This document shows positions 12,565 through 40,404 of a stretch of DNA of 64,000 bases, piece after piece. The DNA comes from Salvelinus alpinus (Eukaryota > Chordata > Actinopteri > Salmoniformes > Salmonidae), in the NCBI RefSeq assembly GCF_045679555.1, contig NC_092120.1, positions 11,213,305 to 11,277,304 of the forward strand, written 5' to 3'. A model generated the notes under the pieces. It saw nothing but the letters and a program-made list of their open reading frames with translations, did not search any database and had not been told where the DNA came from. Made by a program: the position numbers and the translations under genes. Position 1 is the first letter of the stretch. Every line of letters begins with the position of its first letter.

Positions 12565-13332
12565 AGGTTTCCATCCAATTGGTGACAGATTTTCATGCTA
12601 ATATTCTAAAATCCGCATTAAAACAATATGTGCACATTCCCACCAAAGATGTTTCCATCACATTGACTTGTTGCGTATAACAGTCTGTGCGTAATGACGT
12701 GGTGCACGTAAAAACAACTTTTGCGATTTAATTACCATTAAATACAAGTTAAATGGGTTTCCGTCGCATTTGCTGTTTTTTTTAAGAAGAAATGTTGCGT
12801 TATATTGCGAATCTCTGGTCTTTGCACGTGCGCTCTAGCCAACAGTTTGCAGGTAGGCTAGTCTACATGATGAGATTATTACGGATAAGAGCGTGATTAT
12901 TTGTATTTGTCAAACGGCAGCCAAGGATCGATCATCATGTCACCAGAATAAGACCCTCGATATTTATTGGAAAGGAGCATCAAGTTCATCACCGTGCACT
13001 TTCACCACCCTGTGAAGTTTATCATCATTTATTTCATATAGCCTAATAAACTGCAAGCTTTCCTGAGTCGTAGTGGGAGGACCACACAATATCACATGAC
13101 TCTAAATGTACTTCTATATGACAGTTATTACATCAATATTTGCACATAAATGCGTTTCCACCGCGATTTCTCGCATAATTCATTTTACAGACACAAAAAG
13201 ATCCCACTTTGTCTAGCGTATTTCATTTGGAAAGTTTACCGACAAATGTGCTGTTTCCATCAAGCCTGTCGTGGCATTTTTTTAAAAATCCGACATGTAC
13301 TTTACTCGCATAAAAAGGTTGGATGGAAACCT
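12565..13332. mobile_element. Non-autonomous element with 14-bp terminal inverted repeats
   Basis: The left end aggtttccatccaa (12565-12578) and the right end ttggatggaaacct (13319-13332) are perfect inverted repeats bounding 768 bp without a transposase. Words of the form tttccatc or tttccgtc recur inside (near 12650, 12760, 13155 and 13253), as if the termini were reused internally. No clear target duplication was found, so the superfamily is undecided. It lies between the convergent EAF1 and BMPER genes. Confidence 0.65.
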
Positions 13333-13889
13333 GGTTACTGGCCCAACCATATATCACTGTCCAAAGTTCCCAACCATATATCACTGGGCTAGTTTCAGAC
13401 CAGTGTAGACATTTTTAGAAGTACCAAAGAAGCAAAACAAGTACTTTTTAGAATACAGACACTGAACATCTATTTTTACTTAGATATAAGTCTATTTTCA
13501 TGAGACTGAGTTACTCATAAAATGTAACAGCTGCTATACATTGACCACTTGTTTTTTCATTAGTTCCATAGATTCAACAGATTTGGATTGATAGCAGTCG
13601 CATTGGATCACATCGTTTAATTTAGCAACTGTTGTGACAGTGACCAATAGCGCGCTAGAATCTGCGCAGATTATTATAGCAATTGTGAAGATCACCACAA
13701 ACTTGCAGTGTTTGCATGCTATTTTGGAACATGCACGCTTTCTATTATTACAGAAGACATTTATAGTTACTGTAGGCTAACCTCAAAATTTGGCCATGGA
13801 TGTGTGTTACTCATTTTAAGGTTGAATAAATACCTTTACATTAGTTTGTAAAATAGCCTTAACTTTATGCTATTTACTGTATTCCAAAA

Positions 13890-14760
13890 TAACCAAATAT
13901 CAACATTTTAAAGGAGATGTGTCTAATGCTTGGATGGTTTCATCTGAGCCACTGGCTTAATCCTATTCTTTAACTTTTATTTTTGGTTCAGTTGGAGACG
14001 TGAATCCAACATATAATTTGTCTCAAGTTAATAGGCTATTTACTGTATTGCAAAAGTGATATTGAATTGTGTTTGGTTGTCAACACAACCAAATATCAAC
14101 ATTTGAAGGAGATGTGTCATTTTTGCCACTGACTTAGTCTGGCTTTAATTCCAGTTTGTCTACATGAATTTATGTCAACCAAGAATCAAAATGAAAGAAT
14201 ATGACTAAATCAACGTTTAAGTGCATTTAAAGTTAGATGTGATTTAGTCCTATTCTTTAACTTAGATTTTTGGTTGAGATGGAGACATGAATTCAACATA
14301 TCAATTATTCATTTGTAGACAAACTGGAATTAAAGCCAGACTAAGTCAGTGGCACAGATGAAACTATCCAATCAGAAGATACTCTCCTTCAAATGTTGAT
14401 GTTTGGTGACAAATATCAAAGCTTAGCAGGAATGGGCTTGGTTAAAACCCTGGATGGGAGACCAAATGAATAGCTGTATATAGATCAACTCTCCAACAGA
14501 AGGTGCTGCTGAGCCTATTGTTTTTTTCTTCTGATAGTGGATATGTCGTTGAAGATCTGACGTTGTTTCAAAGGTACAAATTCAACATATTTTACACAAA
14601 AGTGGTTACAACGATGACATAATCCTGTGGTTGAAATTTCACCCCCAAAACAATAGTTTTTTCAAATCCAATATATTTTCCACATAGATTCCATGTTACA
14701 ATACATTGACAAATTTACGTTGAAACAACGTTGATTCAACCAGTTTGTGCCCAGTGGGAT
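13890..14760. repeat. Dispersed repeat with long internal inverted repeat
   Basis: A 40-bp perfect inverted repeat joins 14124-14163 to 14315-14354. The outer arms (about 14087-14111 and the complement near 14386-14410) match with one difference, so a hairpin of some 320 bp with a roughly 150-bp loop could form. Direct near-copies of tcctattctttaactt also occur near 13962 and 14248. The right edge carries cgttgaaacaacgttgattc and ends in gtgcccagtggg, typical of an abundant salmonid repeat. No protein is encoded. Confidence 0.6.
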
Positions 14761-16149
14761 GTGTGTTCATAAGGTGCTTAAATGGTATTTAACTGGTGCT
14801 GTTGTGTGTCTGGGACATGGGTATACTGCGATGGGTATACAAATGTAATATAATGTTTTGTTTTCACAGCCGTTTGGATCCATGAACTTGAATGGCTAAT
14901 GCTATTTCCAATTTGTGTCTCTCTGGCATCCAGTGTTATTTCTGACCCATACTGTCCCAGTACAACCTCTCTTGCCACATTTATCAAAGTGGTTGACTTC
15001 TTGCTTCTATCTCTAGTTTTATGTGCTTTGAGGTTTATTAACGTGTGCACATGTATTTAAATTGGAATTAACTTTTTATCAGTCAACCAAAATAAAGAAA
15101 GAAAACAGTCAGCGATGAGTTTCATGGAAATTATATATTGCTGGTCTTAAATAATAACTTACAAGGTCAAGTGAAATGTACGTCTTGAGGAACACCTTCA
15201 GTTTGAGAATCAACACACAGCAACCTGTACACTGAGCATTTAAAAATACAGTACGTTTCTTCCCTGCGATGGTGCAACAACCGAGTCACATATGGGCATT
15301 TCTCTTCACACAAGACACAATTACACAAACGCATAAATAGCTTTTTTCCCTTTAAATCATTTATAACAAAATTAAATGTTTGATTCTGGCTCTTGCTACA
15401 ACATATCAATTGATCACTATATAAATTAACAATATCAACAACAAACAAATAATAATAATACAAAAAGCTATCTCTTTTTATACAAATCTTGTTAGTTTAC
15501 AGTATAAAATAATCTTATGCAAGTGAGACCTGGGGGTTGTTCAATATGTTCATCGTAGAGTTTATCCCTTATGCTGGCAGGGTGAACATGCTTGTTCAAG
15601 ATGCATTGGTTGGTTTCCTGATTTTGAATGTCTGTGTGCTGCAACAGAGTGAAACACTGAGGCCATATTGGCTCAACACAGAGCCAGCCCCACCCTTTTC
15701 CTGAAGGTCCATGACAGTCTGGATGAATGTCCCTTGAGTGTCCAGTAACTAAAGAAGCGTAGCCACAAAGGCTTTCCCAAAGGTTCTCTTCCTCTTTTAA
15801 CTACAAGGGTGATGTTTCCCTCCAGGTTCCTATCCCATTTGAATGACAACATGGGCGCCATCCTGTGGAAACACAAGGTAATGCTGGACGAGTAAGAGCA
15901 GCCAACAGTGGAGTTCCAAACCCCAGTTTGTGATGGCCGGTATCTATCTCCCTCAGAGTGGATGAGGCCTCTACCTGACCCACCTGTCTTCTGAGAATCC
16001 CTTCAGTCCATCGTTGCCTGTCTGCAAATCCATTAATCACCCCACACTCACCCCCATGTCCCCCCCACTCCCCCAGGTATGAACCCTGAGTGCTAGGCAG
16101 TGTTGGTTGTTTGGCCCTCTCTCAGCCCCCTTCCCCTGGGGCACTAGGG
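14760..16149 (-). other. Probable BMPER 3' untranslated and downstream region
   Basis: Sequence downstream of the BMPER stop on the minus strand. A minus-strand AATAAA can be read at 15034-15039, but use of this signal is a guess. Frames in the region show no family resemblance. Confidence 0.3.
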
Positions 16150-31907
<15,758 letters not shown>

Positions 31908-33890
31908 CCTAAAATTGTTCCAGTAAAAAAAGAAGGAAAACGTAAAAAAGAAAATGGTATGCTAGAATATACATATATATATATATTTAAATCCCCATGA
32001 GTTGGTGTGCGAATGAAAACCCTAGAATATATGGGACTCCAGCATAATTGCCCTCATTCAGGCTACTATAGCGTTCTTCAGTTGGTTTTGTTCCAGCCCA
32101 TAACCTTCAGTTTGTCAAAATGCTAAACGACATCCCGTGTCCTCCGGCATCCGACAATCGACATGACACATGAAAATTACAATGACAATGCCGTGCGGAC
32201 AGCCAGGCGACAGTCCTCATGTCGCGTCCAGGAGCGCTCTTGTGTTCCCAAAACAAGTGCAGGGGTTAGAAAATGTTTCCAAAAAAGTGAAAAACAAAGT
32301 TCATAAGAGATTAAAATAAAACAGATGCGTATAGTAAAAAGACAAATAAAACTATTTGGAAATAAATTCCCCAAATAGCCTAAAGATATACTCGTAATTA
32401 AATGTCTTCAAAAATCCTCATATTTGGCAATATCAAAAATATACAGATGTTGTCAAGTGCTAAAAGAAACCGGTTGCGTTTAGAATTGTAGGTCCGTTTT
32501 GCGCCGAGATGCTGTCCAACTGTCTCAGGTTTAGTAGCGGGCTTTAGGTTAGGCTACACGAGCCGGCACTGGTCTCACTCGCGAGAAGCGAACCACCTCC
32601 AGCCCAAAGTTATAGTAAACTGCTCCTACTGAGGCGCACGGCGATGCCAGCGTAATAGAAACCCTACTACTCCAGTTAAACATACCCGCAGGGTGCAGGA
32701 ACCTCCTCCAAACAAAACGAGAACGGCCCCTCAATATTTCAATTGTTGCGGGGGGTTTAATAATCCGAGTGATTTGAAGTACAATCTTGCCCGCTGCTCC
32801 CGGCTGGCTGCAGCTCTGGTAATGAAACACTCCGTACAATACCGCGCTGTGAGAGAACCACCTACTGCAATCAGATCTCGAGGCTGGATCTCGTTTCACT
32901 ACGAACAAGCCTGGATACACAACATGCGATTCACCTGTCTTTACTGTTAATCTCTGCTGCGCTCTCTCAACATGGTCACGCTGCAAAACAGGGTGAAACG
33001 CAGAATGGAACAACGAAAATTCCCTAATTCAGGCCACTTTGTATCAAGGTGGGGTTTCTGCGCCGCTCGAGATGCCGGTGGACCAAGCGTCATCCCACAA
33101 TTGTTGATCTCCCCCCACCCGCATTGATGGGGCGCACCACAATGTCTGTCTGTTCAGTATCATACATTTTACATTTTCCAGTCATATCCTCAATGCAACA
33201 CTTATTTGATAAATTAGGCATTTTCTTTGTTTGAGCCCACTTCAAAGGTCTGATGTCAATTCAGTATATATCATCTATAACATTTCAATAGCCTATAATA
33301 AGGGCACATATCTAGTTTAGGCTACATTAACCAGCTTGCATGACATGAAGTGTCTGTTACTGTTGTTTGAGACAGTTTTAGAAATCGACACCTTTTAAAA
33401 CAGTTTGACACTCTTAAAATTGTGCTTCTGAAGAACCTCAAATGGGAAGGAAAAGCATTTCTTCAAAGAACCAATTATGAACCAACCCTGTATTTACAGC
33501 ATTTAACTGTCAAGGAACAATGTTTTATTTTATCTAATTGCATTTCTCTTGTTACTTCGCATTGTAAACATGCCACGAGTGACGAGTAAACTTAGTGAAT
33601 GTGTGTGTGTGTCTGTGTGTTAGAAAGGGAATGTGTGTCACTGTCTTTGTGTCGACAGTGTGTGTGTGCATTCAGCAGTACAGATGAACGTTGTGTTAAT
33701 ATTGAACACAAGATGTCGCCAAAGAGCACCCTTTTGAAGTAGAGGTGTCTATTCCCAAATTCTCCGCAAGATTATTACAGATGCCGAGTTGAAACAGTTA
33801 TTTATTTAACTGTGCCATAAATGACCCTCTTACACTCCAAAACGACATAGGCCTATTGCGCTGTCGTAATTCAGATTCCTTAGTATGGTC
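31908..33890 (-). promoter_or_regulatory. BMPER upstream region
   Basis: Sequence 5' of the BMPER start codon. A TATA-like run (tatatatatatatttaaa on the plus strand near 31976) lies about 70 bp upstream of the ATG and could place a start site near 31950. A moderately GC-richer block with scattered CpG covers about 32490-33130. Both readings are inference. A minus-strand frame at 33013-32549 looks fortuitous. Nothing else is recognisable up to the SINE at 33892. Confidence 0.35.
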
Positions 33891-33891
33891 C

Positions 33892-34019
33892 TTTGTAGCT
33901 CAGTTGGTAGCGCATGGTGCTTGTAACGCTAGGGTAGTGGGTTTGAATCACGGGACAACTCATAAGTACGTTTTGGATAAAAGCGTATGCTAAATGGCAT
34001 ATATTATTATATTATAGAG
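33892..34019 (+). repeat. tRNA-derived SINE, second salmonid type
   Basis: The A box tagctcagttggtagcgcat and the B box gggtttgaatc sit in a tRNA-like head. The tail ttttggataaaagcgtatgc, then taaatggcat and an (ATT)-rich end, is the L2-type tail. It is interrupted or followed at once by a hAT-like element. A tail-like stretch gatttagataaaagcatcta, taaatgg reappears at 34570-34610. Confidence 0.8.
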
Positions 34020-34541
34020 CAGGGAGGGATGGGCAACTTTGATGGAGTCGGGGGACACAAAAAAACGGAACTCGTCATGAGGGGCCGCAGCAGCTCCCCT
34101 CGTCACAGTGAATATATATGTTTTGTTTAAAAGTACATTTCCTGCAATTCTGCACATTTTGCCATGGGGTGTAAAGAAAAGTTCAATTTTAAAACAAGTT
34201 TGCTGCAATTCTACCCATTTTGCCATAGCTGGAGGCAAATCTTTGCTGTTTTTAATATTATAACTGATGATCAATAGGCCCCACCCTGGTTGGTAATTCA
34301 ACCATGTTCACTACATGTTTAGATAGCTGGCCACTAGACTAATTTACCAATCAGATTTTTAATTTTTTTACATGGGCTAATTGAGTGGCTGCTGATGCAC
34401 AACCAAATTTCGAAGTTGCACCTTGTGTATTATATTATTCAAAAAAAGTTCCTAAAAAAATGATAATATTTGTATTTTATTTATTTTGGGGTGAAACTGC
34501 TCTACGGGCCTACAAAAGAGGGGAAGAGTTGTCCATCCCTG
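34020..34541. mobile_element. hAT-like non-autonomous element with 8-bp target duplication
   Basis: Left end cagggagggatgggcaact and right end agttgtccatccctg are imperfect inverted repeats of the CAGGG..GGCAAC type known from hAT elements. They are flanked by ttatagag (34012-34019) and ttatagtg (34542-34549), a 7-of-8 match, the duplication length expected of hAT. The 522-bp interior has no transposase. Confidence 0.8.
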
Positions 34542-34609
34542 TTATAGTGTTGTGCTGTTATGACTAAGTCGATTTAGATAAAAGCATCTACTAAATGGTA
34601 TATAATATT

Positions 34610-37069
34610 ATATCAGATATTATAGAGCGTTGTGCTTTTGTGTCACTGTCCCTGCTTGAGGAGTCAATATGTATGTAATCAGTGTGAAGGGAATTTTTGA
34701 GCATTGTGTCTACTACTACATCTTATTGATATGGGGCAGACGTTGTGGAGACATTGCACAGACGTTAAGAGAGCCCTGGGAGTCAGCTGCCCAGGGTTAA
34801 GACTGCGGGCAGACGGTGGGTCTGGGTCCAGAGGGGAAGGGGTTAGACTCAGCTGTCGTGTCAAAACTGGAGCGCGACCTCCGTCCGGCTCAGACCCACG
34901 CCAGCCTGGATCAGACAGCAGCACCACAGTGGATCCAGGGACACCCTCGCTCCATCCAAACTTAAAACAAGCCTGAACTCTGACCTCTCAGGGTGAGAGG
35001 TCAGGTACCCGCGGGCTTCAGCTGTGCGAGCGGGCGACTCACAGGCGACTTCATTTGGGCACCGATCAGAGACGACACACTCGCTCACAGAAACGCACAC
35101 ACACACACACACATCTAGAAACACACCAGAACACTCTAATAGAACCGCAGACATAGAAAACACTATCATGCACAAAAACACCCATAGAGAAAGTGAGTGT
35201 CTCTTTAAGACAGGGGAGAGGAAAAACAGAGGCATTTATCAAAGAGCATCGTGGGAGCTGTAGATTTAGTCTGGGGCTGGGACCTACCACACTCAATACT
35301 TTCCATCATTTTACAAGCTTGTCACAGGGAAGTAGGGATAACAGTTCATCTCCTCTCAGATACACATTAGCGTTACATACTGTTCTGATGCACATACATC
35401 AGATATACATTCTCTCCTAAGCCTCTCACAAGACAGCTTCTTTAATAAAATGACACCAACCCATTTGTTTCTAAAAGTCTAATCCAAAGGGCTTTTTATT
35501 ACATTCTCTCAAAACTGTGCGGCACTGTTCGTTTTTCACAGTGGGGCATGTAACAATGTTTGGTCCTAGTTCAATCATTTTGCACTTGAACTTGTCCTGT
35601 ACAACATTCATGTTGTGAAACACAGAGCGTCACAAAGCATTTAGTCAAAGACACAAGTTATTGAGGAGAATAATACAAAAAAGTGAACCCACTGACGTCA
35701 AACAGACATAATATAACACAGACCTGAGAGGAGAGTCCGCCGGAGTCCATCCCCATCTTCTTCCACAACGTGACTTTAACGCAACATCTACAAACGACCC
35801 GTGCCAAATTAAACAGTGAGTCTCACAGTTACTCAATCTTAAATTGACCTTGTGCCGAGCTCAGGAAAATTTGCACAGACCTTTTACACAACAGTAAGGA
35901 AAAAACAAACCTAAAGCCACTGACCAAGGACAAACAGTGACCATTCCAATATACTCGAATATATACACTGTCCTTTATACTCATTAAGCAAGGAGTGAAA
36001 AGAGACAGACTTAAAGGGATAGAGAAAGACATACATACGGAGGGAGATTAAGAAGATACAAACATTAAACAATAGTTTCATAGCACTAACTTGAATCACC
36101 CTGCTTTGTCTATAAAAACAGGCATAGAACAGGTGCCTGGTGCATCAGACTAGCTGATTACGGTACAAAACCTTTGCTATAATACATTCATTAAGCTGAG
36201 TTAGGAAACGATACACATCTAAATTCTTCAAGACAAGTACAGACAACACACACATACAGGACTTACAGGTACAGTACAATACAAAGAGCTGTTTGGATTG
36301 TCATTGGTCAGGCTGGCACAGCGATCCTCTAACAGAAGGTGGCCTATGGTCTCAGAAGTTTGCTGGAAACACTGTACCGCTTGCAGGGCTGTGTGTTGCA
36401 GAATACGAGCAGGTGCTAGCTAGTGTTTTCACATGTATAGTTGCGCATGTTTTGTATTCTTGTGTTTGTGTGCATGTGTTTGTGGATTCAGGTGTGTGTG
36501 ATTGAGTATGTTCCTGCAAGTCCTCACAAACGATCATGAGGGCTGCATGAATTCCCCCCCCCCCCCCCGCTTTTCGTTTCTCTGCTATTGTCTCAGTTTG
36601 ATGGTTTTCCTGCTTCTGTGTGCTGAAAGCTGCTGATGGGGTGGGTGAAAGTGACCTCGTTTTACCCAAGGGGACATACGGAGGGATGGACGGAACGCAG
36701 GGGTTATTCTTAGCCTGAGGTGGGGGTGGCTTTGGCAAGGCATGGTGCCACACGAGGGGGCGAGAGGGCGGGGTAGATGTCAGAGTGCCCGCGTGTAGGC
36801 GGGGTGGTTAGGGCTTACCGACGCACAGGGCTGTGGGTTCCACTGCGAGACGCTGCCACTGGAAGGAAGGGAGGGGAAGGGCTTTGATGTCGCACGTCCG
36901 ACTCCCAGACTGTTCTACTGGAGTTTCTGACTGGGCCTCATCTTCTGCACCGCACCTTCACCCAACACAGACACCAGAAGTCCTGACTATGGACCAGCAT
37001 CAGCCCTGATAGAAGTGTGTTTGTCAATGAATATGAGTGTATAGGTGAAACTGTGTCTGTGTGTCTGTC

Positions 37070-37106
<37 letters not shown>

Positions 37107-37130
37107 CAATGTATTTATTGCATGACATTA
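34610..37130. other. Non-coding sequence, possibly 3' untranslated region of the Lys-rich gene
   Basis: No exon is supported. Short (CA)n and (C)n runs occur at 35095-35112 and 36554-36568, and (TG)n at 37076-37104. Minus-strand AATAAA words lie at 35495-35500 and at 37114-37119. The latter is 12 nt past the stop of the exon at 37131-37513, which would make an unusually short 3' end if used. Confidence 0.35.
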
Positions 37131-37513
37131 TCAGCCCTCTCCAGCAGCAGCATCTGGCTCTTTCTTTTTCTCCTTGACCTTCACAGATGACTTTCTCGAC
37201 ACCTTCTCTTTCCCAGGCTCCTTCAAAGACTCTTTGCTGGTGTCCTTAGAAGACTCCTTTCCAGATTCCTTGGAGGACTCCTTCTTTTCCTTGGAGGACT
37301 CCTTCTTTTCCTTGGACTCTTTCAAAGACTCCTTTTTTGACTCTTTCCCAGGGTCCTTGGGCTCTTTGGGCTCCTTGGTCGACTCTTTCTTCTTTTCCTT
37401 AGAGGACTCCTTCTTTTCTTTCTTCACTTCTTTCACAGGCTCTTCTGCAGTCTCTTCCACTGTCTCCTTGACTGCCCCCTCAGCAGACACTTTCTTGTCC
37501 TTGGATTCTTTAT
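37131..37513 (-). CDS. Terminal coding exon of an unidentified Lys/Glu/Ser-rich protein
   Basis: A minus-strand frame opens after a good acceptor (cttttcag just above 37513) in phase 1 and runs 127 codons to a TGA at 37133-37131. It begins KESKDKKVSAEGAVKETVEE and is then dominated by repeats such as SSKEKKESSKESGKESSKD. It ends KVSRKSSVKVKEKKKEPDAA plus AGEG. The composition predicts a highly charged, disordered tail with many potential phosphorylation sites. The opposite strand is also open because of the skewed composition. Earlier exons should lie at higher coordinates, but none was found in the window, which is crowded with transposons from 37.7 kb. I do not recognise the gene. It could also be a pseudogene or a chance frame. 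Confidence 0.5.
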
Positions 37514-37761
37514 CTGAAAAGGGACAGACAGAGAGATAGGAGTGATTAACACGTTATTATGAACAGAACTCCCACACGTCATCAACTTGAGATTCCTCAT
37601 CTGTGATGGAGGATAGACAGTCCCTTCTCTACATCTCTGATGCGTGGTTTAGAGATGTTCTGTCATTTAGTGGTGACCAATAGGCCGAGGGGAATCTGAG
37701 CCAAATGCACTCCTGTGGTGTTAGCTATGGATAACACTGTTCATAATATAGGTTAAGATTG

Positions 37762-37872
37762 AATTGTTAGACACTACTGCACTGTTGGAGCTAGGTACAC
37801 AAGTATTTTGCTACACCTGCAATAACATCTGCTAAATATGTGCATGTGACCAATACAATTTGATTTGATTAG
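37762..37872 (+). mobile_element. LINE 3' tail fragment
   Basis: attgttagacactactgcac, ggagctaggtacacaagtat and a final gaccaatacaatttgatttg repeat the last 110 bp of the LINE that ends at 42726. It directly precedes the body of that LINE in the same orientation. Confidence 0.75.
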
Positions 37873-40404
37873 CACTGTGCTGTCGGCATCGGGCCGACAG
37901 AAACAAAGATCTCTCTGGTAAGAAGAAGGGCGGGGATGTATGCCTTATGATTAACGAGTCGTGGTGTGATCATAACAACATACAGGAACTCAAGTCCTTT
38001 TGTTCACCTGACCTAGAATTCCTTACAATCAAATGCCGACTGCATTATCTACCAAGAGAAATCTCTTAGATTATAATCACAGTCGTGAACATCCCCCCCA
38101 AGCAGACACCTTGACGGCCCTGAAAGAACTTCATTTGACTCTATGTAAACTGGAAACCACATATCCTGAGGCTGCATTTATTGTAGCTGGGGATTTTAAC
38201 AAGGCTAATCTGAAAACAAGGCTCCCTACATTTTATCAGCATATCGAATGCGCGACCCGGGCTGGGAAAATTCTGGATCATTGTTATTCTAACTTCCGCG
38301 ACGCATATAAAGCCATCCCTCACCCTCCTTTCTGCAAATCTGACCATGACTCCATTTTGTTGCTCCCAGCCTATAGACAGAAACTAAAACAGGAAACGCC
38401 CGTGCTCAGGTCTGTTCAACAGTGGTCCGACCAATCAGATTCCACGCTTCAAGATTGCTTCGATCACATGGACTGGGATATGTTCCGGATAGCGTCGAAC
38501 AACAATATTGATGTATACGCTGATTCGGTGAGCGAGTTTATTAGTAAGTGCATCGGTGATGTTGTACCAACAGCGACTATTAAAACCTTCCCCAACCAGA
38601 AACCGTGGATTGATGGCAGCATTCGCGCAAAACTGTAAGCGCGAACCACTGCTTTTAATCAGGGCAAGGCGACCGGAAACATGACCTAATACAAACAGTG
38701 TAGCTATTCCCTCCGCAAGGCAATCAAACAAGCTAAGTGTCAGTATAGAGACAAAGTAGAGTCGCAATTCAACGGCTCAGACACGAGAGGAATGTGGCAG
38801 GGTCTACAGTCAATCACGGACTACAAAAAGAAAACCAGCCCTGTCGCGGACCCCGATGTCTTGCTCCCAGACAAACTAAACAACTTCTTCGCTCGCTTTG
38901 AGGACAATACAGTGCCACCGACACGGCCCGATACCAAAACCTGCAGACTCTCCTTCACCGCAGCAAACACGAGTAAAACATTTAAACGTGTCAACCCTCG
39001 CAAGGCTGCCGGCCCAGACGGCATCCCTAGCCGCGTCCTCAGAGCATGCACAGACCAACTGGCTGGTGTGTTTACGGACATATTCAATCAATCCCTATCC
39101 CAGTCTGCTGTTCCCACATGCTTCAAGAGGGCCACCATTGTTCCTGTTCACAAGAAAGCTAAGTTAATTGAGCTAAACGACTATCGCCCCGTAGCACTCA
39201 CTTCCGTCATCATGAAGTGCTTTGAGAGACTAGTCAAGGATCATATCACCTCCACCCTACCTGACACCCTAGACCCACTCCAATTTGCTTACCGCCCCAA
39301 TAGGTCCACAGATGACGCAATCGTAATCACACTGCCCTAACCCATCTGGACAAGAGGAATACCTATGTAAGAATGCTGTTCATCGACTACAGCGCATTTA
39401 ACACCATAGTGCCCTCCAAACTCGTCATTAAGCTCGAGACCCTGGGTCTCGACCCCGCCCTGTGCAACTGGGTCCTGGACTTTCTGATGGGCCGCCCCCA
39501 GGTGGTGAGGGTAGGAAACAACATCACCCCACCTCTCCTGCACTCCCTGTTCAGCCATGAATGTGTGGCCATGCACGCCTTCAACTCAATAATAAAGTTT
39601 GCAGACGACACTACAGTGGAAGGCTTGATTCCCAACAACGACGAGACGGCCTACAGGGAGGAGGTAAGGGCCCTCGGAGTGTGGTGTCAGGAAAACATCC
39701 TCACACTCAACGTCAACAAAACAAAGGAGATGATCGAGGACTTCAGGAAACAGCAGAGGGAGCACCTCCCTATCCACATCGACGGGACAGTAGTGGAGAA
39801 GGTGGAAAGTTTTAAGTTCCTCGGCGTACACATCACGGACAAACTGAAATGGTCCACCCACACAGACAGCGTGGTGAAGAAGGCGCAATAGCGCCTCTTC
39901 AACCTCAGGAGGCTGAAGAAATTTGGCTTGGCACCGAAAACACAGCATCCTGTCGGGCTGTATCACCGCCTGGTACGGCAACTGCTCCACCCACAACCGT
40001 AAGGCTCTCCCTCCAGAGGGTAGTGAGGTCTGCACAACGCATCACCGGGGGCAAACTACCTGCCCTCCAAGACACCTACACCACCCGATATCACAGGAAG
40101 GCCAAAAAGATCATCAAGGACAACAACCACCCGAGCCACTGGCTGTTCACCCCGCTATCATCCAGACGGCGAGGTCAGTACAGGTGCATCAAAGCTGGGA
40201 CCGAGAGACTGAAAAACAGCTTCTATCTCAAGGCCATCAGACTGTTAAACAGCCATCACTAACATTGAGTGGCTGCTGCCAACATACTGACTCAAATCTC
40301 TAGCCACTTAAACATTTTTTGGGGGATGTAATAAATGTATCACTAGTCACTTTAAACAATGCCACTTTATATAATATTTACATACCCTACATTACTCATA
40401 TGTA
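37873..40404 (+). mobile_element. L2/jockey-like LINE, body (5' truncated)
   Basis: The fragment starts inside the endonuclease domain (AAFIVAGDFNKANLKTRLPT at 38186-38245; SDHDSILLLPAY) and passes into reverse transcriptase: [67 protein letters not shown] and [20 protein letters not shown]. The catalytic FADD motif is kept near 39598. The GAPQG-type motif before it is missing through a small deletion near 39540. At least one stop (38636) and frame changes make it inactive. Its 3' untranslated part continues at 42022-42199 and 42656-42726 after two insertions. The clade assignment is from memory. Confidence 0.85.

Noticed and set aside
32549-33013. 154-codon minus-strand frame upstream of BMPER
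   Set aside because: No family resemblance and no splice link to BMPER exon 1; likely promoter or 5' untranslated sequence.
33892-33965. Functional tRNA gene
   Set aside because: The A and B boxes belong to a SINE head; the anticodon stem is degenerate and a SINE tail follows.
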